Shown here in pieces: positions 36,438-45,869 of a stretch of DNA of 64,000 nucleotides (its first letter is position 1; each line of letters begins with the position of its first letter). A program made the translations under genes and the position numbers. The notes beneath the pieces were generated by a model. It worked only from the letters and a program-made list of their open reading frames with translations, did no database searches and was not told the origin of the DNA. Source of the DNA: Kocuria rosea (GTDB taxonomy: Bacteria; Actinomycetota; Actinomycetes; Actinomycetales; Micrococcaceae); assembly GCF_006094695.1 (NCBI RefSeq), contig NZ_CP035103.1:3534001-3598000 (forward strand). Reading direction: 5' to 3'.

Positions 36438-38795
36438 ATGACAGCACCCTGGAACGACCCCGCCCGCCCCGTCGCCGAACGCGTCGACGCCCTGCTGCAG
36501 GAGCTGAGCCTCGAGGAGAAGGCCGGTCAGCTCGGCAGCTACTGGCTGCGCCCCGACCCGGAGGAGGCCACGGGCGGCGCGGCCCCCATGGAGTCCGCCT
36601 TCGCCGACGACCGCTCGACCTTCGAGGCCGCGATCGCGCACGGTCTCGGCCACATCACCCGGGCCTTCGGCAGCGCGCCGATCTCGGCCGCGGACGGGGT
36701 GGAGCACCTGCGCACCCTGCAGCGCCAGGTCGTGGAGACCTCCCGGCTCGGGATCCCGGCCATCGCCCACGAGGAGTGCCTCACCGGGTTCACCACCCTG
36801 GGGGCCACCTGCTACCCGGCCGCGATCGCCTGGGGCGCCGCCTTCGACCCCGAGCTGGTCCGCACCATGGCCCGGCACATCGGCGCCGACATGAAGGGCG
36901 TGGGCGTCCACCTCGGCCTCTCCCCCGTGCTCGACGTCGTCCGCGACTACCGCTGGGGCCGCGTCGAGGAGACCGTCGGCGAGGACCCCTACCTCGTGGG
37001 CACCCTGACCACCGAGTACGTCCGGGGGCTGCAGGAGGCCGGCGTGATCGCCACCCTGAAGCACTTCGCGGGCTACTCCACCTCCCGCGCCGGGCGCAAC
37101 CACGCCCCCGTCTCGATCGGACCGCGCGAGTTCCGCGACGTCGTCCTCGTGCCCTTCGAGATGGCCGTCAAGCTCGGGCAGGCCGGCGCGGTGATGAACT
37201 CCTACGCGGACGTCGACGGCGTCCCGCCCGTCGCCGACCCCGAGCTGCTCACCACCCTCCTGCGGGAGACCTGGGGCTTCGAGGGCACGGTCGTCTCCGA
37301 CTACTGGGCCGTGAGCTTCCTGGAGTCCATGCACCACGTCGCCGCGGACCCCCGCGACGCCGGCGTCCAGTCGCTCGCGGCCGGGATGGACGTGGAGCTG
37401 CCCGAGACCGGCTGCTTCGCGGACCTCGCCGGCGCCGTGCGCGACGGCGCGCTCGACGAGTCCCTGCTCGACCGCGCGGTGCGGCGGGTGCTGACGCAGA
37501 AGGTCGAGCTGGGCCTGCTGGATCCGGGCTTCGACCCCGGCACCGCGGGCGGGGCCGTCGACCTCGACTCCCCGGCGAACCGCCGGCTCGCCCGGCGCAT
37601 GGCCGAGGAGTCCGTCGTCCTGCTCAAGAACGAGGGCGTCCTGCCGCTGGCCCGCGACACCGCCCGGAAGGTCGCGGTCATCGGCCCCAGCGCCGGGCAG
37701 CCCCGCGCGTTCCTCGGCTGCTACAGCTTCACCAACCACGTCCTGTCCCGCTTCGGGGAGTCCGGCACCGGCATCGAGATCACCTCGATCGTCGACGCCC
37801 TCGCCGAGGAGTTCGCGGACGGGGGGACCACCTTCCGGCACGCCCGCGGCGTCGACTTCACCGACCCCGACACCAGCGGCATCGCCGAGGCCGTGGCCGC
37901 GGCCGAGGAGGCCGACCTCGCGGTCGTCACCGTGGGCGACCTCGCCGGGCTCTTCGGCACGGGCACCTCCGGCGAGGGCTGCGACGTCGTGGACCTGTCC
38001 CTGCCCGGCCGGCAGGCCGAGCTCGTCGAGGCCGTGCTCGCCACGGGCACCCCGGTGGTCCTCGTGCTCGTGACGGGCCGCCCCTACAGCCTCGGCGCGT
38101 TCGACGACCGCTGCGCGGCCGTGGTGCAGGCCTTCATGCCCGGCGAGGAGGGCGGGCACGCCGTCGCCGGAGTGCTCTCCGGGCGGGTGAACCCCTCCGG
38201 GCGGCTGCCCGTGGGGATCCCCCGGCACGTGGGCGGGCAGCCCGGCACCTACCTGACCCCCGCCCTGGGCGGATACTCGGAGGGCGTCTCCAACCTGGAC
38301 CCTCGGCCGCTGTACCCGTTCGGCCACGGCATCGGCTACTCGAGCTTCTCCTACGACGCGCTCGAGCTGTCCGCGGCCGAGATCGGCACCGACGGCACCG
38401 TGGAGGCCGCGGTCACCGTGACCAACACCTCCGGCCGGGCCGGCCAGGAGGTCGTCCAGCTGTACCTGAGCGACCCCGTCGCCCAGGTCGTCCGGCCGCT
38501 GAAGATGCTCGTCGGCTTCGCCAAGATCGCGCTGGAGGCCGGGCAGAGCGCCCGCGTGGTCTTCTCCGTCCACGCCGACCGCACCTCGTTCACGGGCCGG
38601 GCCGTGCGCCGGATCGTGGAGCCGGGCGAGTTCGTCCTGCGCGCCGGCACCTCCAGCGAGGACCTGCCCCTCGAGGGCCGGTTCACGGTCACCGGCACGG
38701 TCCGGGACGTGGAGGACGCCGACCGCGTCCTCACGACCCCCGTCGAGGTCCGCGTCGCCGACCGCGCCCTCGCCGCGTCCGCCGACGCCTCCTGA
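36438..38795 (+). CDS. Glycoside hydrolase family 3 beta-xylosidase/glucosidase, cytoplasmic
   Basis: GH3 enzyme of 785 residues without a signal peptide. Nucleophile Asp288 in GTVVSDYW; other family blocks are KHFAGYSTSRAGRNHAP, RWGRVEETVGEDPYLVG and a C-terminal fibronectin-III-like domain (VTVTNTSGRAGQEVVQLYLSD). Most likely the intracellular beta-xylosidase (BxlA-like) that cuts imported xylo-oligosaccharides to xylose for xylA/xylB downstream. Beta-glucosidase activity cannot be excluded. Confidence 0.88.
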   Translation: MTAPWNDPARPVAERVDALLQELSLEEKAGQLGSYWLRPDPEEATGGAAPMESAFADDRSTFEAAIAHGLGHITRAFGSAPISAADGVEHLRTLQRQVVETSRLGIPAIAHEECLTGFTTLGATCYPAAIAWGAAFDPELVRTMARHIGADMKGVGVHLGLSPVLDVVRDYRWGRVEETVGEDPYLVGTLTTEYVRGLQEAGVIATLKHFAGYSTSRAGRNHAPVSIGPREFRDVVLVPFEMAVKLGQAGAVMNSYADVDGVPPVADPELLTTLLRETWGFEGTVVSDYWAVSFLESMHHVAADPRDAGVQSLAAGMDVELPETGCFADLAGAVRDGALDESLLDRAVRRVLTQKVELGLLDPGFDPGTAGGAVDLDSPANRRLARRMAEESVVLLKNEGVLPLARDTARKVAVIGPSAGQPRAFLGCYSFTNHVLSRFGESGTGIEITSIVDALAEEFADGGTTFRHARGVDFTDPDTSGIAEAVAAAEEADLAVVTVGDLAGLFGTGTSGEGCDVVDLSLPGRQAELVEAVLATGTPVVLVLVTGRPYSLGAFDDRCAAVVQAFMPGEEGGHAVAGVLSGRVNPSGRLPVGIPRHVGGQPGTYLTPALGGYSEGVSNLDPRPLYPFGHGIGYSSFSYDALELSAAEIGTDGTVEAAVTVTNTSGRAGQEVVQLYLSDPVAQVVRPLKMLVGFAKIALEAGQSARVVFSVHADRTSFTGRAVRRIVEPGEFVLRAGTSSEDLPLEGRFTVTGTVRDVEDADRVLTTPVEVRVADRALAASADAS

Positions 38796-38798
38796 GCC

Positions 38799-38831
38799 CG
38801 GGGCGCGGGCCGCCGTGCGGCCCGCGCCCCG
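38799..38831. terminator. Hairpin between GH3 and GH10 genes
   Basis: CGGGGCGCGGGCCG pairs with its complement (14 bp) around a 5-base loop directly after the GH3 stop. Possible partial terminator or mRNA-stability element separating the transporter/GH3 part from the xylanase gene. Confidence 0.6.
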
Positions 38832-38883
38832 TCCCACCCGTCCCCGCGAATCCCCCACCCCCCCTGATGAAGGAACCCCCGAC

Positions 38884-40053
38884 ATGAGCAGACGAGCCCC
38901 CCTCCTCCGCGCCGGAGCGGCCACCGCCGTCGCCGCCCTGTGCCTCACCGCGGTCCCCCAGGCCGCGAGCGCCGCCCCGGAGACCCGGCCCCCCGGCCTG
39001 GCGAAGCAGGACACCCTGCGCTGGAACACCCCGAAGGACTTCCGCATCGGCAGCGCCGTGGCCGGCGGAGGCCACCACACCAGCGCCGACTACCCGGAGC
39101 CCTTCCCCTCCGACCCCGAGTACCGCTCCGTCCTGGCGCGGGAGTTCAGCTCCCTGACCCCCGAGAACCAGATGAAGTGGGAGTTCATCCACCCCGAGGA
39201 GGGGGTCTACGAGTTCGGCCCCGCGGACGACATCGTCGACTTCGCCGAGGCCAACGGGCAGGTCGTGCGCGGCCACACCCTGTTCTGGCACAGCCAGAAC
39301 CCCGACTGGCTCGAGGAAGGCGACTACACCCCCGACGAGCTGCGCGCCATCCTCAAGGAGCACATCCACACGGTGGTCGGCCACTACGAGGGCCGCATCC
39401 AGCAGTGGGAGGTCGCCAACGAGATCTTCGACGACAGCGGGAACCTGCGCCTGCAGGAGAACATCTGGCTGCGGGAGCTGGGCCCGGAGATCATCGCCGA
39501 CATCTTCCGCTGGGCCCACGAGGCCGACCCGAACGCCCAGCTGTTCTTCAACGACTACAACGTGGAGGGCATCAACGCGAAGTCCGACGCCTACTACGCG
39601 CTGATCCAGGACCTGCTCGCGCAGGGCGTGCCGGTCCACGGCTTCGGGATGCAGACCCACCTCGGCCTCCAGTACGGCTTCGACGGGCGCATGCAGCAGA
39701 ACCTCCAGCGCTTCGACAACCTGGGGCTGGAGACGGCCGTCACGGAGATCGACGTCCGCGGACCGGTCGACGGCGACGACCGGATGACCGACGAGCTGCG
39801 CCGGAAGCAGGCCGACTGGTACCGCACGGCCCTCGAGGCGTGCCTGGCCGTGGAGGACTGCAACTCCTTCACCGTGTGGGGCGTGCTCGACGAGCACTCC
39901 TGGGTGCCGAACACCTTCCCCGGCTACGGGGACGCCCTGACCATGGAGGGCGACTACGAGCGCAAGCCGGCCTACGACGCCCTCCAGGAGGCCCTGGTCC
40001 GCTCGCAGCCCGGCGGCGACGCGAAGTGGGAGCACCACCCCGCGTTCCGCTGA
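38884..40053 (+). CDS. Secreted endo-1,4-beta-xylanase, glycoside hydrolase family 10
   Basis: GH10 catalytic domain only, 389 residues. Sec signal peptide in residues 1-30 (RRAPLLRAGAATAVAALCLTAVPQ, written in part; cleavage likely after AASA). Acid/base Glu180 in WEVANE and nucleophile Glu288 in VTEIDVR; substrate motifs ENQMKWE and GHTLFWHSQNPDW. No carbohydrate-binding module or cell-wall anchor follows, so it is a simple secreted xylanase that makes xylo-oligomers for the upstream importer. AGGAACCCCCGAC precedes the ATG. Confidence 0.92.
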   Translation: MSRRAPLLRAGAATAVAALCLTAVPQAASAAPETRPPGLAKQDTLRWNTPKDFRIGSAVAGGGHHTSADYPEPFPSDPEYRSVLAREFSSLTPENQMKWEFIHPEEGVYEFGPADDIVDFAEANGQVVRGHTLFWHSQNPDWLEEGDYTPDELRAILKEHIHTVVGHYEGRIQQWEVANEIFDDSGNLRLQENIWLRELGPEIIADIFRWAHEADPNAQLFFNDYNVEGINAKSDAYYALIQDLLAQGVPVHGFGMQTHLGLQYGFDGRMQQNLQRFDNLGLETAVTEIDVRGPVDGDDRMTDELRRKQADWYRTALEACLAVEDCNSFTVWGVLDEHSWVPNTFPGYGDALTMEGDYERKPAYDALQEALVRSQPGGDAKWEHHPAFR

Positions 40054-40080
40054 GCCGATCGCCCGGCCCCGGCCGGAGCG

Positions 40081-40114
40081 CGACGGGGCCCGCTCGTGCG
40101 AGCGGGCCCCGTCG
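40081..40114. terminator. Hairpin between xylanase gene and convergent ROK gene
   Basis: A perfect 16-bp stem (CGACGGGGCCCGCTCG and complement) with a TG tip lies between the plus gene ending at 40053 and the minus gene ending at 40136. Likely bidirectional terminator. Confidence 0.85.
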
Positions 40115-40135
40115 TCGTCCCCGGACGGGAGCGGG

Positions 40136-41302
40136 TCAGCGCCGGTCGATCCAGCGGGCCGGCGAGTCGTAAATGGCCTCGAGGGCCGTGGCGGCCGCGC
40201 CGGTCAGGGCGGGATGGGCCTCCGCGGCGGAGCGCTGGATCTCGACGGGCCCCACCTCCGCCGTGAGCGCGTGCGCCTCCAGGACCTCGCGCAGCACGGG
40301 CTCCAGCTCCGGGGCGATCGGGGCGAAGTACCCGGAGAGCACGACCGTCGACAGGTCCAGGACGTTCATCGAGTTCGCGAGCACCACGCCGAGGGGCCGC
40401 CCGATCATCTCCATGACCGCCTCCCGGCTCTGCAGCCGCTCCGCCGTGGCCGCCACGAGGTCCTCGATCCGGACGTCCTCCGGCAGGCCGGTCCGGCCCC
40501 GCAGCGCGTGGTAGCTGGCGTAGGCCTCGAGGCAGCCGCGCCGCCCGCACCGGCACAGCTCCCCGCCGGGGGTGATCGTGACGTGGCCCAGTTCCCCCGC
40601 CCAGCCGTGCTCACCGCGGAGGATGCGCCCCTCCAGGACCACGGCGCCGCCGATGCCGGTCTGGCCGTGCAGGAAGAGGAAGGACGCGCCCGGCCGGCGC
40701 AGGACCTCGGTGCGCGCGGCGAGCATGCTGTCGTTGCCGGCGGTGAGCCCCGGGCCCCGGAACGCCGGGTGCTCCCGGAGCCGCTCGACCAGCGGGACGT
40801 CCTGCCAGGCGAGGTTGGGGGCGGAGAGCACGGTGGCGCGGTCCGTGGAGAGCCGGCCGGGGACCGAGACGCAGATCCCGGCCACGGGCACGTCCCGGCG
40901 GGGCGCCAGGGCGGTGTCCAGCAGACCGGCCAGCACGGAGGCGACCTCGTCCACGGACGCCCCGGCGAAGGCCCCGAAACGGGACTCCTCGTGCAGGACG
41001 CGGCCGCCGAGATCCGTGACGAGGCACGCGAGGTGGTCGGCGGCGATCTCCAGGCCCACGCCCAGCACGGTCCCCCGGGCCACGGTCAGGGGGATCGTCG
41101 GCCGCCCGGACACCCGCGCGGCCGCCTGCCGGCCCTCGACGAGCAGACCCGCCTCGAGCAGCTCCTGCACCAGTTTGGACACGGTGGGCTTCGTGAGCCC
41201 GGTGAGCTTGGCGAGCGCGGCGCGCGAGACCGGCGCGTCCGCCCCGGCGACGGCGCGCAGCACGGTGGAGAGGTTGTGCTCCCGCAGGTGGCTCGACTGC
41301 AC
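40136..41302 (-). CDS. ROK family transcriptional regulator (XylR-like)
   Basis: Regulator of 388 residues. N-terminal winged HTH (VSRAALAKLTGLTKPTVSKLVQELLEAGLL, in part) and a ROK sugar-kinase-like domain with the zinc motif CRCGRRGCLE and HGQTGIGGAVV. GTG start at 41302. It is divergent from xylA with an operator-like repeat next to the xylA promoter, so it most likely represses xylAB until xylose is present. Confidence 0.9.
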   Translation of the reverse strand: MQSSHLREHNLSTVLRAVAGADAPVSRAALAKLTGLTKPTVSKLVQELLEAGLLVEGRQAAARVSGRPTIPLTVARGTVLGVGLEIAADHLACLVTDLGGRVLHEESRFGAFAGASVDEVASVLAGLLDTALAPRRDVPVAGICVSVPGRLSTDRATVLSAPNLAWQDVPLVERLREHPAFRGPGLTAGNDSMLAARTEVLRRPGASFLFLHGQTGIGGAVVLEGRILRGEHGWAGELGHVTITPGGELCRCGRRGCLEAYASYHALRGRTGLPEDVRIEDLVAATAERLQSREAVMEMIGRPLGVVLANSMNVLDLSTVVLSGYFAPIAPELEPVLREVLEAHALTAEVGPVEIQRSAAEAHPALTGAAATALEAIYDSPARWIDRR

Positions 41303-41407
41303 GGACGACTCTCCTCTGGTGCCGAGAGGACCGGGTCCGGCGCGGATCCCGGCCGACCGGACGGCAGAAAATCCGCCGGCGGTCTTCCCCCACGGTATCC
41401 CAGCTCC

Positions 41408-41430
41408 TATAGTAAGTAACGGAAACTAAC
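41408..41430 (+). promoter_or_regulatory. xylA minus-10 box with overlapping ROK operator
   Basis: TATAGT (41408-41413) is a strong minus-10 box in otherwise GC-rich DNA. GTAAGT-N7-ACTAAC (41412-41430) overlaps it, with 5 of 6 arm positions symmetric. The position suits XylR-type repression. Confidence 0.6.
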
Positions 41431-41450
41431 CAACTGGGAAAGGACCTCCG

Positions 41451-42674
41451 ATGCCCACCTCCTCCCCCGCGACCTCCCTCGCCCCGTCACTCACCCCGTC
41501 CCCCGCGGACAAGTTCTCCTTCGGCCTGTGGACCGTGGGCTGGGCCGCCCGCGACCAGTTCGGCACCGCCTCCCGGCCCGAGCTCGACCCCCTCGAGTCC
41601 GTGCGCAAGCTCAAGGAGCTCGGCGCCTGGGGCTTCACCTTCCACGACAACGACCTGATCCCCTTCGACGCCACCGAGGCCCAGCGCGAGAAGCTGATCG
41701 GGCAGCTGAAGCAGACCATGGACGAGACCGGCATGGTCTGCGAGATGGTCACCACGGACACCTTCGCGGAGCCGATCTTCAAGGACGGCGCGTTCACGTC
41801 CAACGACCGGCGGGTCCGGCGCTACGGCCTGCGCAAGGTGCTCCGCAACGTGGACCTCGCCGCCGAGCTCGGCGCCACGACCTTCGTGATGTGGGGCGGG
41901 CGCGAGGGCACCGAGTACGACTCCTCCAAGGACCTCTACGCCGCCCTGGACCGCTACGCCGAGGGCATCGACACCGTGGCCGGGTACATCAAGTCCCAGG
42001 GCTACGACATGCGCATCGGCCTCGAGCCGAAGCCCAACGAGCCCCGCGGCAACATCTTCCTGCCGACCATCGGGCACGCCCTCGCGTTCATCGACCGGCT
42101 CGAGAACGGGGACGTCGTGGGCGTGAACCCGGAGACCGGGCACGAGCAGATGGCCACGCTGAACTACACGCACGGCCTCGCCGAGGCGCTGTGGTGCGAG
42201 AAGCTGTTCCACATCGACCTCAACGGGCAGAACGGCCCGATGTACGACCAGGACCTGGTGTTCGGCCACGGCAACCTGATCAGCGCCTTCTTCACGGTGG
42301 ACCTGCTGGAGAACGGGTTCCCGTCCCTGCCGGGCGCCTACCAGGGGGCCCGGCACTTCGACTACAAGCCCTCCCGCACCGAGCACCTCGACGGCGTCTG
42401 GGACTCGGCCGCGGCGAACATGCGGATGTACCTGCTGCTGAAGGAGCGGGCGGTGGCCTTCCGCCAGGACCCCGACGTCCAGGAGGCCATGGAGCAGTCC
42501 GGCATCCTCGAGCTCGGCGAGCCGACCCTCGCCGAGGGCGAGGACCTCGAGGCGTTCCTCGCCGACCGCAGCGCCTACGAGGACCTCGACCTGACGGGCC
42601 CGTCGGAGCGCAACTACGGCTTCGTGCGCCTGCACCAGCTCGCCGTCGAGCACCTCATGGGCGCCCGGGGCTGA
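41451..42674 (+). CDS. xylA: Xylose isomerase
   Basis: Converts D-xylose to D-xylulose. Actinobacterial class I enzyme of 407 residues. Catalytic His65 and Asp68 in [12 protein letters not shown], metal-site motifs [14 protein letters not shown] and [19 protein letters not shown] and the Asp-rich metal-2 loop. The first ~19 residues (Ser/Pro-rich) extend beyond the Streptomyces enzyme. First gene of the xylAB pair, divergent from the ROK regulator. Confidence 0.96.
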   Translation: MPTSSPATSLAPSLTPSPADKFSFGLWTVGWAARDQFGTASRPELDPLESVRKLKELGAWGFTFHDNDLIPFDATEAQREKLIGQLKQTMDETGMVCEMVTTDTFAEPIFKDGAFTSNDRRVRRYGLRKVLRNVDLAAELGATTFVMWGGREGTEYDSSKDLYAALDRYAEGIDTVAGYIKSQGYDMRIGLEPKPNEPRGNIFLPTIGHALAFIDRLENGDVVGVNPETGHEQMATLNYTHGLAEALWCEKLFHIDLNGQNGPMYDQDLVFGHGNLISAFFTVDLLENGFPSLPGAYQGARHFDYKPSRTEHLDGVWDSAAANMRMYLLLKERAVAFRQDPDVQEAMEQSGILELGEPTLAEGEDLEAFLADRSAYEDLDLTGPSERNYGFVRLHQLAVEHLMGARG

Positions 42675-42681
42675 GACACCC

Positions 42682-42717
42682 GGGGCCGGCACCCACCCCC
42701 TCCGGGGTGCCGGCCCC
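42682..42717. terminator. Hairpin between xylA and xylB
   Basis: GGGGCCGGCACCC and GGGTGCCGGCCCC form a 13-bp stem with a 10-base loop, 8 bases after the xylA stop. It probably lowers xylB relative to xylA expression. Confidence 0.65.
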
Positions 42718-42825
42718 GTCCCGGCCCGGTCCGGCGCACATCCCCCCCTGCGCCGGGCCGGGCACTGCGCGTCCCGTCCCGCGGCGCCCTCGCCGCTCCG
42801 TCCCGACCCCGCACCGAGGTTCTTC

Positions 42826-44250
42826 ATGGCACGCACCACCGTCCTGGGCATCGACTCCTCCACCCAGTCCACCAAGGCGCTCCTCGTCGACGCCGGCACC
42901 GGCGAGGTCCTCGCGCAGCGCCGCGCCCCCCACCCGGACGGGACCGAGGTGGACCCCCGGGCCTGGCTCGCCGCGCTCGACGACGCCGCCGGGCCCTTCC
43001 TCGCGGAGGCCGCCGCGGTCTCCGTCGGGGGCCAGCAGCACGGGATGGTCGCCCTCGACGAGCACGACGCCGTGGTGCGCGACGCCCTGCTGTGGAACGA
43101 CACCCGCTCGGCGCCGCAGGCCCGCCGGCTCGTCGAGGAGATGGGCGGTGCGGCCGCCTGCGCCGAGGAGCTCGGCAGCGTGCTGGTCGCGTCCATGACG
43201 TCCACCAAGCTGCGCTGGATGGCGGAGCACGAGCCGGAGCACGCCGCCCGCACCCACCGGGTGCTGCTGCCCCACGACTACCTGTCCCACCACCTCGACG
43301 CCGGCCGGTCGTCCTTCTTCACCGACCGCGGCGACGCCTCCGGGACCGGCTACTTCTCCACGCGCACCGGCGCCTGGGACCACGCCCTCGTGGAGCAGGC
43401 GCTCGGCCACGACCTCGAGCTCCCGCAGGTGGCCGCCGCCCCGAACGCGGTCATGGGCCGCACGGCCGCGGGGGCGGTGCTCGCGGCCGGCACGGGCGAC
43501 AACATGGCCGCCGCGCTGGGCGTCACGCTCGGCCCCGGCGACGTGTCCCTGTCGATCGGCACCTCCGGGGTCGCGGCCATGGTCTCGGAGACCCGCACCG
43601 CGGACCCCAGCGGGCTGGTGACCGGCTTCGCCGACGCCACCGGCCGCTACCTGCCCATGGCCACGACCCTCAACGCCGCCCGGATCCTGGAGTTCGGGGC
43701 CCGGGTGCTGGGCGTCGACCACGCGGGCCTCGCCGAGCTCGCCCTCGCGGGCCATCCCGGGGCGGGCGGCGTCACCCTGCTCCCCTACCTCGACGGGGAG
43801 CGCACGCCCGACCGGCCCGAGGCCCGCGCCACCCTGCACGGGATGTCCTCGCGCACCGGCCGGGAGGACATCGCCCGGGCCTGCGTGGAGGGCCTGCTCT
43901 GCTCCCTCGCCGACGGCGTGGCCGCGCTCGAGCGGGCCACCGGCACCGCTGCGGAGCGGATCCTCCTGATCGGCGGCGGCGCGCAGTCCGAGGCGGTGCG
44001 CCGGCTCGCCCCGGCCGTGCTCGGCCGTCCCGTGCTCGTCCCCGCCCCGGCGGAGTACGTGGCCCTCGGTGCCGCCCGGCAGGCCGCCTGGGCCCTCTCG
44101 GGCGAGGACGAGCCCCCGGCCTGGGCGCTCGCCGGCGCCCGGCAGTACGAGGCGGAGCCGACGCCCGGGGTCCTGGAGGCCTACCGCACGCTGCGCGATC
44201 GGACCGCCGGCTGGTCCCGGCCCCCGGCCGGCGCCCACCCCCAGCGGTGA
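42826..44250 (+). CDS. xylB: Xylulokinase
   Basis: FGGY-family kinase of 474 residues that phosphorylates D-xylulose to xylulose-5-phosphate. N-terminal phosphate-binding GIDSSTQSTKALLVD, VGGQQHGMVALD, WNDTRSAPQA, the C-terminal LLIGGGAQSEAVRRL and ATP-site GTGDNMAAALGV. It follows xylA after 151 bases containing a hairpin. Confidence 0.94.
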   Translation: MARTTVLGIDSSTQSTKALLVDAGTGEVLAQRRAPHPDGTEVDPRAWLAALDDAAGPFLAEAAAVSVGGQQHGMVALDEHDAVVRDALLWNDTRSAPQARRLVEEMGGAAACAEELGSVLVASMTSTKLRWMAEHEPEHAARTHRVLLPHDYLSHHLDAGRSSFFTDRGDASGTGYFSTRTGAWDHALVEQALGHDLELPQVAAAPNAVMGRTAAGAVLAAGTGDNMAAALGVTLGPGDVSLSIGTSGVAAMVSETRTADPSGLVTGFADATGRYLPMATTLNAARILEFGARVLGVDHAGLAELALAGHPGAGGVTLLPYLDGERTPDRPEARATLHGMSSRTGREDIARACVEGLLCSLADGVAALERATGTAAERILLIGGGAQSEAVRRLAPAVLGRPVLVPAPAEYVALGAARQAAWALSGEDEPPAWALAGARQYEAEPTPGVLEAYRTLRDRTAGWSRPPAGAHPQR

Positions 44251-44391
44251 GACCGGCCCGCGGTCCGGCGGGGCGCCGCCCGACGGGCGGGAGACCACCG
44301 TCCGCACCCCGGCCGCCCCGGTCGGTCTGAGCCCGCGGGCGCTCGACCTCGGCGCCGCGGTCCGGGCCCCGCACCTGCCCGGCCGGACCGG

Positions 44392-44898
44392 TCAGCCCAG
44401 CGCCTCCTCCAGCGCGGCCAGCACCTCGGACGCGCTCCCGGCGTCGAGGAGGGCCCGCCGGCAGGACTCCCCGGCCAGGGCCTCGGAGAGCTCGGCCAGC
44501 AGCTCCAGGTGCTCCTCCCCGGAGCGCTCCTCCGGGAGGGAGATCAGGAAGACCAGGTGGACCGGTTCGCCGTCCAGCGCGTTCCACTCCACGCCGTCCC
44601 GGCTGCGGGCGAACGCGATCATCGGCCGCTCGGCACCGGCGGACTTGGCGTGCGGCAGGGCCACGCCGTTGCCCACCCCGGTGGACCCCTCCTCCTCCCG
44701 GGCCAGGGCCGCCGCGACGGTGCTGTCGGCGTCGTACGCCCGCCCCGTGTGCGCGCCGAGCTCGGCGAGCTGCCGGATGACGCCGTCCCGGTCCGCCCCG
44801 CGGACGTCCAGGAGCACGGTCGACTCGCTCAGGTGGTCCAGGACGGAGCCGGAGCGCCCCGGGGAGTCGTCCTCGGCGCGGGAGGTCCTGTCGCTCAT
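44392..44898 (-). CDS. PTS sugar transporter subunit IIA (fructose/mannitol type)
   Basis: EIIA domain of the Fru/Mtl class, 168 residues. Phosphorylation site His in GNGVALPHAKS; the fold pattern VFLISLPEERSGEEHLELLAELSEAL is typical. No EIIB, EIIC or HPr gene is near, so it is either a regulatory IIA or part of a system encoded elsewhere. ATG at 44898 is chosen; an ATG at 44910 is in frame. It is convergent with xylB. Confidence 0.85.
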   Translation of the reverse strand: MSDRTSRAEDDSPGRSGSVLDHLSESTVLLDVRGADRDGVIRQLAELGAHTGRAYDADSTVAAALAREEEGSTGVGNGVALPHAKSAGAERPMIAFARSRDGVEWNALDGEPVHLVFLISLPEERSGEEHLELLAELSEALAGESCRRALLDAGSASEVLAALEEALG

Positions 44899-45042
44899 GT
44901 GCTGTCCCATCGGTGGAGGTGGACGGGCGGCGCGGTCCCACCGCGCTGCCCGCGGCACCGCTGCGCCCTCGTGCGGGCCAACCTACGGCGGCCGGGCCCC
45001 GGCGTCCACCGATCCGCGCGGATTCCGATCCCGACGGCAAAT

Positions 45043-45075
45043 ATTGTTGAACAATCCTGGGGGACAGGGCATGCT
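45043..45075 (+). promoter_or_regulatory. pxp operon promoter with GntR-type palindrome
   Basis: ATTGTTGAACAAT (45043-45055) overlaps a candidate minus-35 TTGAAC (45047-45052), with CATGCT (45070-45075) 17 bases downstream. The same palindrome, extended to 15 bases, lies at 53243 before the NRAMP-like gene. The regulator is probably the GntR protein encoded at 50387. Confidence 0.7.
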
Positions 45076-45104
45076 GGAGGGACCGACGTGACAAGGAGCA
45101 CAGC

Positions 45105-45869
45105 ATGCCCCCCTCCGACATCGACCTCAACGCGGACTGCGGCGAGTCGCTCAGCGCCTGGGCCATGGCCGGCGACGAGGCCGTCCTGCACGTGGTCACC
45201 AGCGCCAACGTGGCCTGCGGCTTCCACGCGGGGGACCCGACGGTCGCCCGCCGGACCTGCACCGTGGCCGCCGAGCAGGGCGTGGCCGTGGGCGCGCAGG
45301 TCTCCTACGACGACCTCAAGGGCTTCGGCCGCCGCTTCATCGCCGTGCCCCGGGCGGAGCTGACCGACCAGCTGGTGTACCAGATCGGCGCCCTCCAGGC
45401 CCTGGCCCGCGCCTCGGGCACCGGGGTGAGCTACGTCAAGCCGCACGGCGCCCTGTACAACGCGATCGTCCACCACGAGGAGCACGCAGGAGCGGTGGTG
45501 GACGCCGTGCGCGACGTCGACGACGCCCTGCCCCTGCTGGTGCTGCCCGGCTCCGAGATCGAGCGCCAGGCGCGGGCGGCCGGGCTGCGCACGGTCCGCG
45601 AGGCCTTCGCCGACCGCGGCTACACGCCGCAGGCCACGCTCGTGCCCCGCACCGAGGCCGGCGCCGTCCTGCACGACGCCGACGAGATCGCCGCCCGCGT
45701 GGTGCGGATGGCCGTCGAGGGCGTGGTCGAGGCCGTCGACGGCTCCCTCGTGGCGGTGGACGCCCAGAGCATCTGCGTGCACGGGGACACCCCCGGGGCG
45801 CTGGCCATCGCCGAGCGCGTGCGCCGCGCCCTCGAGGAGGCCGGTCTGCGGGTCGGGAGCTTCCTGTGA
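45105..45869 (+). CDS. pxpA: 5-oxoprolinase subunit A (LamB/YcsF family)
   Basis: LamB/YcsF protein of 254 residues. With PxpB and PxpC it forms the ATP-dependent 5-oxoprolinase that opens 5-oxoproline to glutamate. Family motifs: DLNADCGES, SANVACGFHAGDP, VGAQVSYDD, KPHGALYN and SICVHGDTPGA. ATG at 45105 follows AAGGAG. Its stop overlaps the start of the PxpB-PxpC gene. Confidence 0.94.
   Translation: MPPSDIDLNADCGESLSAWAMAGDEAVLHVVTSANVACGFHAGDPTVARRTCTVAAEQGVAVGAQVSYDDLKGFGRRFIAVPRAELTDQLVYQIGALQALARASGTGVSYVKPHGALYNAIVHHEEHAGAVVDAVRDVDDALPLLVLPGSEIERQARAAGLRTVREAFADRGYTPQATLVPRTEAGAVLHDADEIAARVVRMAVEGVVEAVDGSLVAVDAQSICVHGDTPGALAIAERVRRALEEAGLRVGSFL

Noticed and set aside
34428..36447. 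Long open frames opposite the permease genes (34428-35657 and 35446-36447)
   Set aside because: GC-rich coding DNA produces long antisense frames; their translations are His/Arg/Gln/Glu-rich without domains, while the plus strand carries clear permeases.
44276..44290. Terminator after xylB (CCGCCCG/CGGGCGG)
   Set aside because: The loop is too small for the full stem and the remaining 6-bp hairpin is weak.
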